From positions 62,001 to 126,000 of the forward strand of contig NZ_WRPP01000010.1 in NCBI RefSeq assembly GCF_009760405.1: a DNA stretch of 64,000 nucleotides. Reading direction: 5' to 3'. Within the stretch, counting starts at the first letter, position 1. Each line of letters opens with the position of its first letter. The position numbers and the translations under genes are program-made. Below, one piece after another: positions 55,202 through 63,623 of the stretch. The notes under the pieces are model-generated. The model saw nothing but the letters and a program-made list of their open reading frames with translations. It made no database searches and was not told where the DNA came from. Source of the stretch: Nocardia terrae (GTDB taxonomy: Bacteria > Actinomycetota > Actinomycetes > Mycobacteriales > Mycobacteriaceae).

Positions 55202-56210
55202 GCGCGGCGTGGCGGCCCGGATTCTCGGCGCGCACGCTCAGCCCGTAGACCGCCGCGATCCCCGCGGCGGTGACGGCGGCGACAATGCCGAGGGCGGTGA
55301 GGGTTTCACCGTCGGGCGCGGTCACCGGCTGTCCGCGCAGCGCCTGCCACATGAGCAGTGCCACCAGTCCGGTGTAGCCGAGGGCCAGCACGCCGATCAG
55401 GCGCGCCCGGGTGCGCTCGGGCCGTAGCCAGCCCACGGCCGGTGCGAGGCGGGCCAGCACGATGGCGGCCACGATCAGCAGCTGGATGCCGTGCAGGCCC
55501 GCGAAGTGGGCGATGCGCATGTCACCGCCCGCGGTGGACCAGTGCGTCACCGGCATGCCCGCGACCCCGTCGCGGACCTCGGGCTGCCCGTGGACGAAGG
55601 TGTGCCCCGCGGCGAGGGTGACGGGGTGGCCGTAGGCGTCGGTGGTCTGCTGCTTGCCGCTGAAGCCCATGGTGTAGCCCAGCGCCATGCCGAACACCGC
55701 GATGCCCAGGCCCGCCCGGATCGCGGTCGAGGTGGGCCGGTCGGTGACGCGCTGCCACGAAAGGGTCACCGCGATCACCAGATTCGCCAGGAACAATCCC
55801 GGCACACCGGACATGAACACCTGCTGGCCGATGGTGTTGACCGCATCGTGCTGATCGTTGAAGTGGCTGAAGGTGCCGCGCGCGGCCTGCAGCACGATGA
55901 ACCCGACGTCCACGACGGCGGTGAGCGCGAACAGCGCGCCCGCCCACCAGGTCAGTCGCCGGGCGCGATGGGGGAACGACAGCAGCCACGCCAGGGTGCC
56001 GCCGTAGAGGGTGAAGGCGAGGGCGAACTTGAACGGCTTGAGCCATACCGATTCGCCCAGCAGCATCCGGTCGTCGAAGGCCATGGCGCACAGGCAGAAC
56101 ACGGCCAGCGCGGCCATGGCGATGGTGGTGCCCAGCAGCGGGCGGTGCAGTCGGCGGACGGGGGCGGGGACGGTGAGCGACGCGTGCGACGGACGATCGA
56201 GCGTGGTCAT
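55152..56210 (-). CDS. Multi-pass membrane protein, about seven to eight helices, unknown function
   Basis: A 352-residue membrane protein: LLGTTIAMAALAVFCLCAMAF, FKFALAFTLYGGTLAWLLSF, WAGALFALTAVVDVGFIVLQ, and further helices to IVAAVTAAGIAAVYGLSV. Conserved-looking features are WLKPFKFALAFTLYGGTL, FSHFNDQHDAVNTIGQQ and HFAGLHGIQLL, with several His in or near membranes. ATG at 56210 is preceded by TACCGT and 7 bases, so it is probably leaderless; a longer frame to 56240 exists. This is a recurrent actinobacterial family with no assigned function that I know of. Confidence 0.75.
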   Translation of the reverse strand: MTTLDRPSHASLTVPAPVRRLHRPLLGTTIAMAALAVFCLCAMAFDDRMLLGESVWLKPFKFALAFTLYGGTLAWLLSFPHRARRLTWWAGALFALTAVVDVGFIVLQAARGTFSHFNDQHDAVNTIGQQVFMSGVPGLFLANLVIAVTLSWQRVTDRPTSTAIRAGLGIAVFGMALGYTMGFSGKQQTTDAYGHPVTLAAGHTFVHGQPEVRDGVAGMPVTHWSTAGGDMRIAHFAGLHGIQLLIVAAIVLARLAPAVGWLRPERTRARLIGVLALGYTGLVALLMWQALRGQPVTAPDGETLTALGIVAAVTAAGIAAVYGLSVRAENPGRHAALSAAVRPRGSVPPMSR

Positions 56211-56284
56211 GACGCTGACGGTAGGTTCGCGATCCCGCACGCCACGTCCCCCGACGGTGGGGTGGGCACGTAGTACCCGGGTAT

Positions 56285-56321
56285 GAGAACGGCCCCGGCG
56301 GTATGAGCCGGGGCCGTTCTC
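56285..56321 (-). terminator. Hairpin terminator after the M23 peptidase gene
   Basis: A perfect 15-base stem (GAGAACGGCCCCGGC / GCCGGGGCCGTTCTC) with a 7-base loop, about 100 bases after the peptidase stop on the minus strand and 75 bases before the start of the membrane gene. No T-tract. Confidence 0.65.
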
Positions 56322-56420
56322 GATCGACCACCGCGCGGTGGCCTGCGTTCGACGCTGAACGCGTTGGTGCGCAACCGGATCCGTGCACCCCTCATCGGCG
56401 CCCGGTCCCGGTGGCGGGTC

Positions 56421-57104
56421 CTAGTCGGCGGCGGGGCCGAGGTTCATGCCGCGCCCGGCCAGCCAGGGCAGCGGGTCGATGGCCGCGCCCTCGCCGGCGT
56501 GCACCTCGTAGTGCAGGTGGGGTCCGGTGGAGTAGCCGCGGTTGCCGACGGTGGCCAGCACGTCGCCGGCCTTCAGTTGCTGGCCGACCTGGACCAGGAT
56601 GTCCTGCATGTGGCCGTAGACGCCGATGGTGCCGTCGTCCTGCAGCACCCGCACCCACAGGCCGAAGCCCGAGGCCGGGCCCGCCTCGATGACGGTGCCG
56701 TCGGTGACCGAGCGGATGGGGGAGCCGAACATGCCCGCGAAGTCGATCCCGGCGTGCATGGCGCCCCAGCGCATGCCGAAGCCGGAGCTGAGCGGGCCGT
56801 CGGAGGGGCGCACGGTCTTGGGGCGGTTCTGCTCGGCGCGCAGGCCGTTGAGGAAGTCCAGCACCTGCTGCGGCACCACCTGCGGCATCTGCGCCTCGCG
56901 CGGGGTGAACGCGACCGGGATGTCGGTCTCGGTCGCGGCGTTCGCGACGGAGTTGCCCGTGAGTGTGTGTGCCTCGTGCGGGTCGGCGGCGGCCAGTGCG
57001 GTCAGCGAGGCGCCGACGACGGCGGTGACGGCCACCGCGCGGGTCGCGGCGGTGCGGTACCGGCCGGCTCCTCGCCGTAGAGATAACGGAACTGTTACGG
57101 GCAT
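56421..57104 (-). CDS. M23 (LytM-type) secreted peptidase
   Basis: A 227-residue protein with an N-terminal signal/anchor helix (ATRAVAVTAVVGASLTALAAA) and a C-terminal M23 domain: zinc ligands in GAMHAGIDFAG (H-x3-D) and GPHLHYEVH (H-x-H), with SGFGMRWG and IGVYGHMQDILVQVGQQLKAGDVLATVGNRG. M23 enzymes cut peptidoglycan cross-bridges or act as activators of other hydrolases. ATG at 57104 is preceded by TACGTT and 6 bases, so it is probably leaderless. A perfect palindrome lies about 45 bases upstream. Confidence 0.88.
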   Translation of the reverse strand: MPVTVPLSLRRGAGRYRTAATRAVAVTAVVGASLTALAAADPHEAHTLTGNSVANAATETDIPVAFTPREAQMPQVVPQQVLDFLNGLRAEQNRPKTVRPSDGPLSSGFGMRWGAMHAGIDFAGMFGSPIRSVTDGTVIEAGPASGFGLWVRVLQDDGTIGVYGHMQDILVQVGQQLKAGDVLATVGNRGYSTGPHLHYEVHAGEGAAIDPLPWLAGRGMNLGPAAD

Positions 57105-57147
57105 GACTCGAACGTACGAGGTCTCAGCTGTCGTTCAGAAATCGAGT

Positions 57148-57160
57148 TGTGACCGTCACA
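57148..57160. promoter_or_regulatory. Palindrome TGTGACCGTCACA upstream of the peptidase
   Basis: A perfect 13-base palindrome (TGTGAC-C-GTCACA) in the divergent region between the peptidase and ArsR genes. It recalls a CRP half-site pair (TGTGA/TCACA) but with a shorter centre. The binding protein is unknown. Confidence 0.4.
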
Positions 57161-57283
57161 GTCGTATAAAATCCCAGTTGATGTGTCACGATGCGATAAC
57201 GACACGCAGGTAATTCCGGAATGACGTCGGTCGACGAAGGTTGCTCGTGTATTGACCGGGCGGTCGTCATGTGGGCAATCTAT

Positions 57284-57298
57284 TTAAGTGATCACTAA
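57284..57298. promoter_or_regulatory. ArsR-type operator
   Basis: TTAAGTGATCACTAA contains the perfect palindrome AGTGATCACT (57287-57296) in an AT-rich pocket just upstream of the ArsR start. Operators of this form are typical of small ArsR/SdpR-like repressors, so autoregulation is likely. Confidence 0.6.
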
Positions 57299-57308
57299 TG
57301 GAGTCCGG

Positions 57309-57614
57309 GTGCTGAGTGCTCTCGCCGACGACACCCGCCGCGCGGTCTTCGAAGCGCTGCCGCAGGGGCCGAAGTCGGTGGGGGAGATCGCCGCGGGCCT
57401 CGGGGTCACGAGTTCGGCTATCTCTCAGCATCTGAAGGTGTTGCGGGAGGCGCGCCTGGTGATGGTGCAACCCGCCGGAAACCGACGCCTCTATTCTCTG
57501 GACCCGCGCGGTCTGGCCGACGCCCGCGACTACCTCGAACAGTTCTGGCCCAGCGCGCTGGCCGCGTACTCCGCGGCCCTGTCGAACGCGCGGGAGGAGC
57601 AGTCGCCGAAATAG
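57309..57614 (+). CDS. ArsR-family transcriptional regulator
   Basis: A 101-residue ArsR winged-helix protein: LSALADDTRRAVFEALPQGPKSVGEIAAGLGVTSSAISQHLKVLREARLVMVQPAGNRRLYSLDPRGL. No metal-binding cysteines are present, so it is of the SdpR-like, non-metal type. GTG at 57309 is chosen because GGAG lies 5 bases upstream; an earlier in-frame GTG (57288) falls inside the operator palindrome. The DMT transporter gene follows after 20 bases and is probably co-regulated, though it also has its own promoter signature. Confidence 0.88.
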   Translation: MLSALADDTRRAVFEALPQGPKSVGEIAAGLGVTSSAISQHLKVLREARLVMVQPAGNRRLYSLDPRGLADARDYLEQFWPSALAAYSAALSNAREEQSPK

Positions 57615-57634
57615 CGGGGCGCTACGGTGGCGGC

Positions 57635-58513
57635 GTGGGTACGTCCGTCGCAGTCGAGAATCAGCGCCGCACAACACTGCCCGGCTGGTCGGTGCCACTG
57701 CTCTTCATCGCGGGAGGCGTCTCCCAATATCTGGGCGCCGCGATGGGCGTGCACCTGTTCGGCACGGTCGAACCCGCCACGGTCGCCTGGTTGCGGGCGG
57801 CCGCGGCCGGTGTGGCGCTGCTGGCGTGGCGGCGGCCCTGGCGCGGGACCTGGACCCGGCGAACGGTGGTGGTGGCCACCGGTTTCGGCGTGGTGACCCT
57901 GGCCATGAACATCGTCTTCTACGAGGCGATCGCGCGGATCCCCCTGGGCACCGCGGTGGCCATCGAATTCCTCGGCCCGGTCGCGGTCGCCACCCTCGGT
58001 TCGCGCCGGGCTCGCGACTTCCTGGCGGTCGCCCTGGTGATCGCGGGCGTCTACCTGCTGGCCGGAGTCTCCTCCGACGCCCGACCGGCAGGCGTCGGTT
58101 TCGCCCTGCTGGCCGCGGCGCTGTGGGCGGGCTACATCCTGCTCGGAAAGCGGGTCGCCGACGCGGGTTCGGGGCTGGACGCCCTCGCCGTCGGCATGGC
58201 CGCGGCCGCCGCCCTGCTGGCCCCGATCCTGGTGGCGCGCCAATTGGTCCTGTCGCCAACAGCTTTCGCCGATCCGTCGACCTGGCTGCTGGGTGTCGGG
58301 GTGGGCGTGCTGTCGAGCGCGGTTCCCTACGCGCTCGACCAGCTGGTCCTGCGCGAGGTCGGGCGCGCCCGCTTCGCCCTGCTGCTGGCCCTGCTCCCGG
58401 CGACCGCGGCCGTCATCGGGGCGATCACCTTGTCCCAGAGCCCCTCGCTGCCGGAGTCGCTGGGCATTGCGCTCGTCATGGCCGCACTGACCGTCTCCGC
58501 CACCCGCGGGTAG
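57635..58513 (+). CDS. EamA/DMT-family exporter (RhtA-like)
   Basis: A 292-residue permease with ten membrane helices in two EamA repeats (LRAAAAGVALLAWRR, YEAIARIPLGTAVAIEFLGPVAVA, LLAAALWAGYILLGKR, SSAVPYALDQLVLREVGRARFALLLALLPATAAVIGAI). The IPLGTAVAIEFLGP block is characteristic of the RhtA threonine/homoserine exporter subgroup. GTG at 57635 is preceded by TACGGT and 6 bases, so it may be leaderless. Follows the ArsR gene. Likely exports amino acids or related metabolites; exact substrate unknown. Confidence 0.88.
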   Translation: MGTSVAVENQRRTTLPGWSVPLLFIAGGVSQYLGAAMGVHLFGTVEPATVAWLRAAAAGVALLAWRRPWRGTWTRRTVVVATGFGVVTLAMNIVFYEAIARIPLGTAVAIEFLGPVAVATLGSRRARDFLAVALVIAGVYLLAGVSSDARPAGVGFALLAAALWAGYILLGKRVADAGSGLDALAVGMAAAAALLAPILVARQLVLSPTAFADPSTWLLGVGVGVLSSAVPYALDQLVLREVGRARFALLLALLPATAAVIGAITLSQSPSLPESLGIALVMAALTVSATRG

Positions 58514-58644
58514 CGACCGCTCTCTCGATATGACTCCGATGTGGCGTGTGTCATTTGTCCGCTCCGGTGTAATTTGCACCGTATGCGCGAATTTCAGGAT
58601 GGTGGACTGTGCGCCGCGGTGGGGTGCCCGCCCCTGAAACGCGA

Positions 58645-58671
58645 GAAACCCGCGCCGATGGCGCGGGTTTC
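58645..58671 (-). terminator. Hairpin terminator after cspA
   Basis: A perfect 12-base stem (GAAACCCGCGCC / GGCGCGGGTTTC) with a 3-base loop, 36 bases after the cspA stop on the minus strand. The T-run in the stem's arm helps, but no T-tract follows. Confidence 0.7.
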
Positions 58672-58706
58672 CAGGTCGTCGGCTACCGGAGCCGGCGAGG
58701 ACGTTC

Positions 58707-58910
58707 TCAGATGACGCGGACGCCCTGGGCCTGCGGACCCTTCTGGCCCTGACCGATCTCGAACTCGACGCGCTGGCCCTCATCGAGGGTCTTGAAGCCG
58801 GAGCCCGAAATCTCGGAGTAATGGACGAAAACGTCGGGACCGCCACCGTCTTGAGCGATGAACCCGAAGCCCTTTTCGCCGTTAAACCACTTCACGCTGC
58901 CTTGAGCCAT
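58707..58910 (-). CDS. cspA: Cold-shock protein CspA family
   Basis: A 67-residue single cold-shock domain: MAQGSVKWFNGEKGFGFIAQDGGGPDVFVHYSEIS, with RNP1 (KGFGFI) and RNP2 (VFVHY) intact, ending in QKGPQAQGVRVI. It binds single-stranded nucleic acid and melts RNA structure. The AT-rich sequence upstream (58911-58990, including TTTTTACACACA) probably contains a long regulated leader, as is common for csp genes. Confidence 0.96.
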   Translation of the reverse strand: MAQGSVKWFNGEKGFGFIAQDGGGPDVFVHYSEISGSGFKTLDEGQRVEFEIGQGQKGPQAQGVRVI

Positions 58911-59074
58911 TGTGTGTAAAAACTTTCTTGTAGTCAGCCGGGCGATTACTTCAAAAGCCCGTGCTTATCGAAATAGTCTGTCACATTTCGAGCCGTCGGT
59001 CCAAAACGGTGCCGCAACACACACGAATCCGACACGCGTGTAGTTTGCGCGCTGGTCGCCTCCGGTGTGCTCGG

Positions 59075-60064
59075 CTATCCCACACGCCGGTACGCCTGCT
59101 GGGCGCGCCGGTCCAGATTGGTGCCGGGCCAGGGGCGTTTGCGCAGCTGCTTGTCGACGGCGTTGACGACCTCGGGCACGCCGATCTTCAGCAGTCCCGG
59201 GTCGGCGACGGCCGCGTCGGGGTCGCCGGTCTGCCCGGCCCACAGCACGGCGTGGCGGCCCAGCAGGTGCGGGGGCGGGCCGCTGCGGCTGGGCGGGTTG
59301 GGCCCGAACAGCAGCACGGTGCGGGTCCCGAAAGCCGTTGCCAGATGGGCGACTCCGGTGTCGCCGCACACCACCAGGTCGGCCTCGGCGACGGTGGCGG
59401 CCAGTTCGATGAGGTTCTGCTGACCCGCGAGGACTCGCGCCGGTGAGAGTCCCGCGCGGGCGGCGACGCCGAGCGCGGTCTCGCGTTCGGGTTCGTCGCC
59501 GGTCAGCACGACCTCGCGGCCCTGCACCAGCAGGTGCCGGATGACCGCGGCGAAGCGGTCGGGCGGCCAGCGCCGGGCGGGGGCGCCCGCGCCGATGTGC
59601 ACGACCACGGCCTCGCGGTGGCTGGTGGTGGCCACCGGCGGGACCAGGCCCAGGTTGCGGCGGTCGGCGGCGATGCCGTCGAATTCGAGCAGATGGCACC
59701 AGCGGTCCACATCGTGCATCTCGGGCTGCCATTCGGGTCCGGGCAGGTCCGGGAAGGCGGGGTTGCGGTAGGTGAGAATGCGCTCGGGCCGGGTGCGCAC
59801 GAGCTCCACCAGCCCTTCGGCGCCGACGCCGCTGAGGTTGACCGCGAGCGCGGGCTTCTCGCCGTCCCAGCGCAATCCGATGGGATCGCTGACGGGCACC
59901 ATCTCGTCGACGGAGGCGATGAGGTCGATGATCGGTTTCAGGCGGTGGGGCGCGGCGAGCGCGATGTGGTCGTCGGGCCGGGCCCGCCGCAGCGCGCGCA
60001 ACGCGGGCACGGCGGTGAGGAGATCACCGAGCCCGTGTGCTCGCAGCACCAGTACAACCGCCAC
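59075..60064 (-). CDS. Family 9 glycosyltransferase (heptosyltransferase-like)
   Basis: A 329-residue GT-B enzyme of family GT9: VAVVLVLRAHGLGDLLTAVPALRALRRARPDDHIALAAP at the N-terminus, VVHIGAGAPARRWPPDRFAAVIRHLL, LTGDEPERE and the donor-site block ADLVVCGDTGVAHLATAFGTRTVLLFGPNPPSRSGPP. These are the signatures of ADP-heptose transferases, but actinobacteria lack LPS, so the acceptor is probably another cell-wall or secondary glycan. GTG at 60064 is fixed by AGGAG 7 bases upstream; an earlier GTG/ATG would add an unrelated tail. Confidence 0.88.
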   Translation of the reverse strand: MAVVLVLRAHGLGDLLTAVPALRALRRARPDDHIALAAPHRLKPIIDLIASVDEMVPVSDPIGLRWDGEKPALAVNLSGVGAEGLVELVRTRPERILTYRNPAFPDLPGPEWQPEMHDVDRWCHLLEFDGIAADRRNLGLVPPVATTSHREAVVVHIGAGAPARRWPPDRFAAVIRHLLVQGREVVLTGDEPERETALGVAARAGLSPARVLAGQQNLIELAATVAEADLVVCGDTGVAHLATAFGTRTVLLFGPNPPSRSGPPPHLLGRHAVLWAGQTGDPDAAVADPGLLKIGVPEVVNAVDKQLRKRPWPGTNLDRRAQQAYRRVG

Positions 60065-60260
60065 CTTGATTCTCCTAGCCGGCCACGCTGCCCACGACGC
60101 GAGACTCTCCACCGGACACTGAGGAGAGCCATTGGCAGAGGACTACCCGGCCCGTGGCGGGGTGAAACCGGTAGGGCTGTGATCGACGTCGCCGGGCGAG
60201 TCCGATCGGTTTGTACTACCGGCTGTCGTTGCCGGGGTGACATGGATTACCGTGTGCCTC

Positions 60261-60611
60261 ATGACCTTCGTCTACAACCTCGTGGTGACGGCTCATCTGC
60301 TCGGTATGGCGGCGGTGGTCGGCGGATATGTCGCCTCCCGGCCGCGAGTGTCGGAACTGATGGTGTGGGGTGCGCGGGCCCAGATCGTGACCGGTGTCGT
60401 GCTGCTGGGTATGGCCGAGTCGATCCATTCGCTGGGCAAGGACCCGAACATGGCGAAGATGATCGTCAAACTCGTTGTGGCCGTGCTGGTCGCGGCGTTC
60501 GCCGAAATGGGGCGCGCGGATGCCAAGCGCGGCAAGGAAGTCGCGTGGATGTGCGAGGCCGCCGGTGGGCTGGCCATCCTGAACGTGCTGATCGCGGCCC
60601 TGTGGAAGTGA
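60261..60611 (+). CDS. Small membrane protein, four helices
   Basis: A 116-residue protein: YNLVVTAHLLGMAAVVGGYVASR, VWGARAQIVTGVVLLGMAES, AKMIVKLVVAVLVAAFAEMGR, AGGLAILNVLIAALWK. ATG at 60261 is preceded by TACCGT and 7 bases, so it is read as leaderless; the frame extends to a GTG at 60237 without support. It resembles a group of conserved mycobacterial and nocardial membrane proteins of unknown role. Divergent from the glycosyltransferase. Confidence 0.75.
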   Translation: MTFVYNLVVTAHLLGMAAVVGGYVASRPRVSELMVWGARAQIVTGVVLLGMAESIHSLGKDPNMAKMIVKLVVAVLVAAFAEMGRADAKRGKEVAWMCEAAGGLAILNVLIAALWK

Positions 60612-60682
60612 ACGGACTGTACTGAGGCGGCCGATGCCGCACGGGTGATTCCCCGTGCGGCATCGGTCTTTTCGGACACGGC

Positions 60683-61363
60683 TCAGCCTCGCACCAGTTC
60701 GGGTGGCAGGTCGGCGGCGTGGCGGGCCAGATTCTTGGCGATCTCGGCGGCGGCCACGGCGTGCCCGGCCATGGTCAGGTGGATGAGGTCGGCCGAGACC
60801 CAGTCCGGGCGGGTTCGGGCCGGGTGGTCCCAGAATTCGGTGAGGATCGCGTCGTGGCGGTGCGCGACGCGGCGCACGGCCTGGGCGAATTCGGTGAACA
60901 GCGGGCGCAGCGGGGCCATGCGGCCGGTGAAGACGTCGGCGAAGGTGAACATCGACAGCTGCGCGCCCGTCGCGGCGAGGCGGGTGCACAGGTCGTCGAG
61001 CTCGGCCTCCACGTCGGGCACGCTCGCCCCGCGCAGGAACAGGTCGTTGCCGCCGCAGGACAGGTGGACCAGGTCCGGGCGGAAGGCTTCGATCACCGAT
61101 AGTTGGCGGGCGCGGACATCGGCGAGGACCGCGCCCATCTCTCCGGTGTTGAGGTAGTCGGTGCGCGGGTGGGCGGCCAGCAGCCAGCGCGCCAATCGGT
61201 CGGCCCAGGGGACGGTTTCGTAGCCCGGCCACGGGTCTCCGGTGCCCGCGGCGGTGGAATCGCCCAGGACGGCGAAGCGCCGCCAGGGAACATGACGCAG
61301 CAGAGTGGTGGCCTCGGCGTCGGCGAGGGTGAACGGGTCGGTGGCCTCGGTGCGGGCGTTCAT
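60683..61363 (-). CDS. SGNH/GDSL-family hydrolase
   Basis: A 226-residue esterase/lipase-like protein: block I FAVLGDSTAAGTGDPW (catalytic Ser), block III VHLSCGGNDLFLRG (Gly and Asn of the oxyanion hole), block V DLIHLTMAGHAVAAAEIA with the Asp-x2-His pair as DLIH. No signal peptide, so it is cytoplasmic. ATG at 61363 overlaps the stop of the MFS gene by 4 bases (ATGA), so it is translated together with that exporter and may modify its substrate. Substrate unknown. Confidence 0.9.
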   Translation of the reverse strand: MNARTEATDPFTLADAEATTLLRHVPWRRFAVLGDSTAAGTGDPWPGYETVPWADRLARWLLAAHPRTDYLNTGEMGAVLADVRARQLSVIEAFRPDLVHLSCGGNDLFLRGASVPDVEAELDDLCTRLAATGAQLSMFTFADVFTGRMAPLRPLFTEFAQAVRRVAHRHDAILTEFWDHPARTRPDWVSADLIHLTMAGHAVAAAEIAKNLARHAADLPPELVRG

Positions 61364-62760
61364 GCGGTGAGCTCCTGGGTGCGGACGGGCAGAACGGCGA
61401 GAACTGCAGCGGCGACGGCGATGACGGCGCAGACGGCGAACAAGGTGTGGAAGGCGGTCAACGGCCGGTCCGGCCGGGCGGCGAAGACGGCGGCGAGCAC
61501 GGCCACGCCCAGTGCGCCCCCGGATTGGCGGGCGGTGAGATTCATGCCGACCCCGGCCGCGAACCGTTGCGGCGGCAGCGATCTGGCGGCGGTGGTGCCG
61601 AGCACCGTGATCAGCAGGCCGATGCCGCCGCCCCCGAGGATCCCAGCGGGCACCCACGCCTTCCACAGTGCGGGCGTGGCATCCCAGACGCCGGTGCTCA
61701 TATAGAGGGTGGAGGCGGCGAACATCAGCGCGCCCAGCACACCCAGCCATCGTTGCCACGCCACGGGCGCACGCCCGGCCGCGACGGCGGTGACCATGGA
61801 GGCGATCGCTCCGACGGTCATGGCGGCCGCGGATTTCAGCACCGAGTAGCGCCACATCGAGTCCAGCCACAGCGGTCCGGCCAGCAGCCAGGCGAACATG
61901 GCCGCGCCGAACACGAAGGCGACCGCGTTGACCTGCGCGTAGGAACGGCTGCGCCACAAGCCGACCGCGATGGCCGGGCGCGGATGCGAGCGCGATCGCC
62001 ACAGGGCCACCGCCAGCAGCGCGAGTCCACCCAGCCCGGTCGACACCGTGCGCGGATCGCCCCAGCCCCACTGCTGTCCCTGGGTGACCGCGGCGACGAC
62101 CGCGCCGATGCCCAGTCCGGTGGCGGCGGTGCCGATCAGGTCGGGCAGCCCGTGCGGGTGCCGCTGCTCACCGCGGGCCAGCCGCAGTCCGGCGGCGAGG
62201 AGGGCGGCGGCGATGGGCACATTGATGACGAAGACCGAACGCCAGCCGAACCAGTCCACGAGCGCGCCGCCCACGGCGGGGCCGACGGTGGCGGCGAATC
62301 CGCCCGCCGCGGTCCAGGCGGCCATGGCCACGCCGAGGCGTTCGGGTGGGGTGACGCCCAGGACCAGGCCGAGCCCGGCGGGGATGAGGAAGGCGGCGGT
62401 GCCGCCCTGCAGGAATCGCCCGGCGATGAGCCAGTCCGCGCCGGGCGCGAGCGCGCACAGCAGGGAGGTGAGCGCGAATCCGGCCAGGGCGGTGAGGAAT
62501 ACGCGCCCGCGTCCGAGGGCGTCGGCGAGTTGGCCCGCCGGAGTGAGCAGGGCGGCGAAGGCCACGGCGTATCCGCTGACCACCCAGGTCAGGGTGGTGG
62601 GCGCGGTGTGGGGGTAGTCGCGGGTGATGGCGGGGAAGGCGATGTTCACCACCGACAGGTCGAGGAAGGACATGAACGCCGCGCCGGAGGCGACCAGCAG
62701 CGCCAGGTGGGCGGAACGATTGGATATGACTGGGGCCGAAGGGATTTCGATATCGGTCAT
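61360..62760 (-). CDS. MFS exporter, DHA2 family
   Basis: A 466-residue permease with the EmrB/QacA pattern: AFMSFLDLSVVNIAFPAITRDY, GQLADALGRGRVFLTALAGF, AGRFLQGGTAAFLIPAGLGLVLG, AAGGFAATVGPAVGGALVDWFGWRSVFVINVPIA. About 14 helices. It is divergent from a TetR gene across 118 bases with AT-rich inverted repeats and overlaps the SGNH hydrolase gene by 4 bases. A drug or metabolite exporter controlled by the TetR is the likely reading. Confidence 0.9.
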   Translation of the reverse strand: MTDIEIPSAPVISNRSAHLALLVASGAAFMSFLDLSVVNIAFPAITRDYPHTAPTTLTWVVSGYAVAFAALLTPAGQLADALGRGRVFLTALAGFALTSLLCALAPGADWLIAGRFLQGGTAAFLIPAGLGLVLGVTPPERLGVAMAAWTAAGGFAATVGPAVGGALVDWFGWRSVFVINVPIAAALLAAGLRLARGEQRHPHGLPDLIGTAATGLGIGAVVAAVTQGQQWGWGDPRTVSTGLGGLALLAVALWRSRSHPRPAIAVGLWRSRSYAQVNAVAFVFGAAMFAWLLAGPLWLDSMWRYSVLKSAAAMTVGAIASMVTAVAAGRAPVAWQRWLGVLGALMFAASTLYMSTGVWDATPALWKAWVPAGILGGGGIGLLITVLGTTAARSLPPQRFAAGVGMNLTARQSGGALGVAVLAAVFAARPDRPLTAFHTLFAVCAVIAVAAAVLAVLPVRTQELTA

Positions 62761-62801
62761 GACGGCTCTCTGGGGCTCGGAGGCTGAGCGGGATCAAAAG
62801 T

Positions 62802-62844
62802 GAACGCACGGTCGTTCTTATTGTTGAAAAATACGACCGATCGT
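62802..62844. promoter_or_regulatory. Candidate TetR operators between MFS and TetR genes
   Basis: GAACGCACGGTCGTTC (62802-62817) and ACGACCGATCGT (62833-62844) are imperfect palindromes that share ACG/CGT arms. ACGCACGGTCG in the first is also matched, inverted, by CGACCGATCGTGCGT in the second. AT-rich sequence between them (TTATTGTTGAAAAATA) suits a divergent promoter. Binding by the adjacent TetR is an inference. Confidence 0.5.
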
Positions 62845-62878
62845 GCGTAAAAGCAACGGGGGATGCCAAGATGGAGAG

Positions 62879-63508
62879 GTGGATGAACCGGTGCAGGCTT
62901 CCGAGCAGGAGATTTCCGATCAGCGGCTGCTGAAGGGCGCGCGCGCCCGCGCGACCATCGCCCGCCGCGCCGCCGAGGTGGCCTCGGTCGAAGGGCTGAC
63001 CGGATTGAGCCTGGGACGCCTCGCCACCGACCTGGGGGTCAGCAAGTCCGGGGTGGCGACCCTGTTCGGCACCAAGGAGAAGTTGCAGCTGGCGGCGGTG
63101 GCCGCGGCGCGAGAGATGTTCATCGACACCGTGATTCGCCCCGCCCACAGCGCGGAGAAGGGAATGTCGCGGTTGCGTGCCCTCATCGAGCGCTGGTTCG
63201 ACTATGTGGGTGAGCCGATGCTGCCCGGCGGCTGCTTCCGGTGCGCCAATCTCCCGGAGTTCGACAGCCGTCCCGGCCCGGTGCGTGATGCGCTGGCCGC
63301 CGACCACGAGGACTGGTTCGCGGTGCTGGAGAAGGAGATCGGGCACGCCCAGGGGCAGGGCTACATGGCGGGACTGGATCCGCACGCGGTGGCGTTCCAG
63401 ATCGACGCGGTCGTGGGCGCGGCGAACACCGCCGCGCGCATGGGGGACGAAACCGCGCTGCCCTTGGCGCGCACCATCGTCGAGGGACTGCTGTCGTCGG
63501 CGCGCTGA
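62879..63508 (+). CDS. TetR-family regulator of the adjacent MFS exporter
   Basis: A 209-residue TetR protein. HTH: RATIARRAAEVASVEGLTGLSLGRLATDLGVSKSGVATLFGTKEKLQLAA. The C-terminal domain (RLRALIERWFDYVGEPMLPGGCFRCANLPEFDSRPGPVRDAL) is of the TetR_C_39/YxaF-like kind with the GGCF motif. GTG at 62879 is used; GTG at 62843 overlaps an operator-like palindrome, and GTG 62891 is also possible. Divergent from the DHA2 exporter and most likely its repressor. Confidence 0.88.
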   Translation: MDEPVQASEQEISDQRLLKGARARATIARRAAEVASVEGLTGLSLGRLATDLGVSKSGVATLFGTKEKLQLAAVAAAREMFIDTVIRPAHSAEKGMSRLRALIERWFDYVGEPMLPGGCFRCANLPEFDSRPGPVRDALAADHEDWFAVLEKEIGHAQGQGYMAGLDPHAVAFQIDAVVGAANTAARMGDETALPLARTIVEGLLSSAR

Positions 63509-63623
63509 CCCCTACGCTGACCGGCCCGATCGGATCGGTGCTTCGCGCACTGCAAGTGTGCATCGAATGCGTGAATGCAGTTCGGTCGCAGTCGGTTTCA
63601 CGTGGATCAATGGTTCGGCGTGT

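Noticed and set aside
57288..57308. GTG at 57288 as the ArsR start
   Set aside because: It lies within the AGTGATCACT operator and has no ribosome site; GTG 57309 has GGAG 5 bases upstream.
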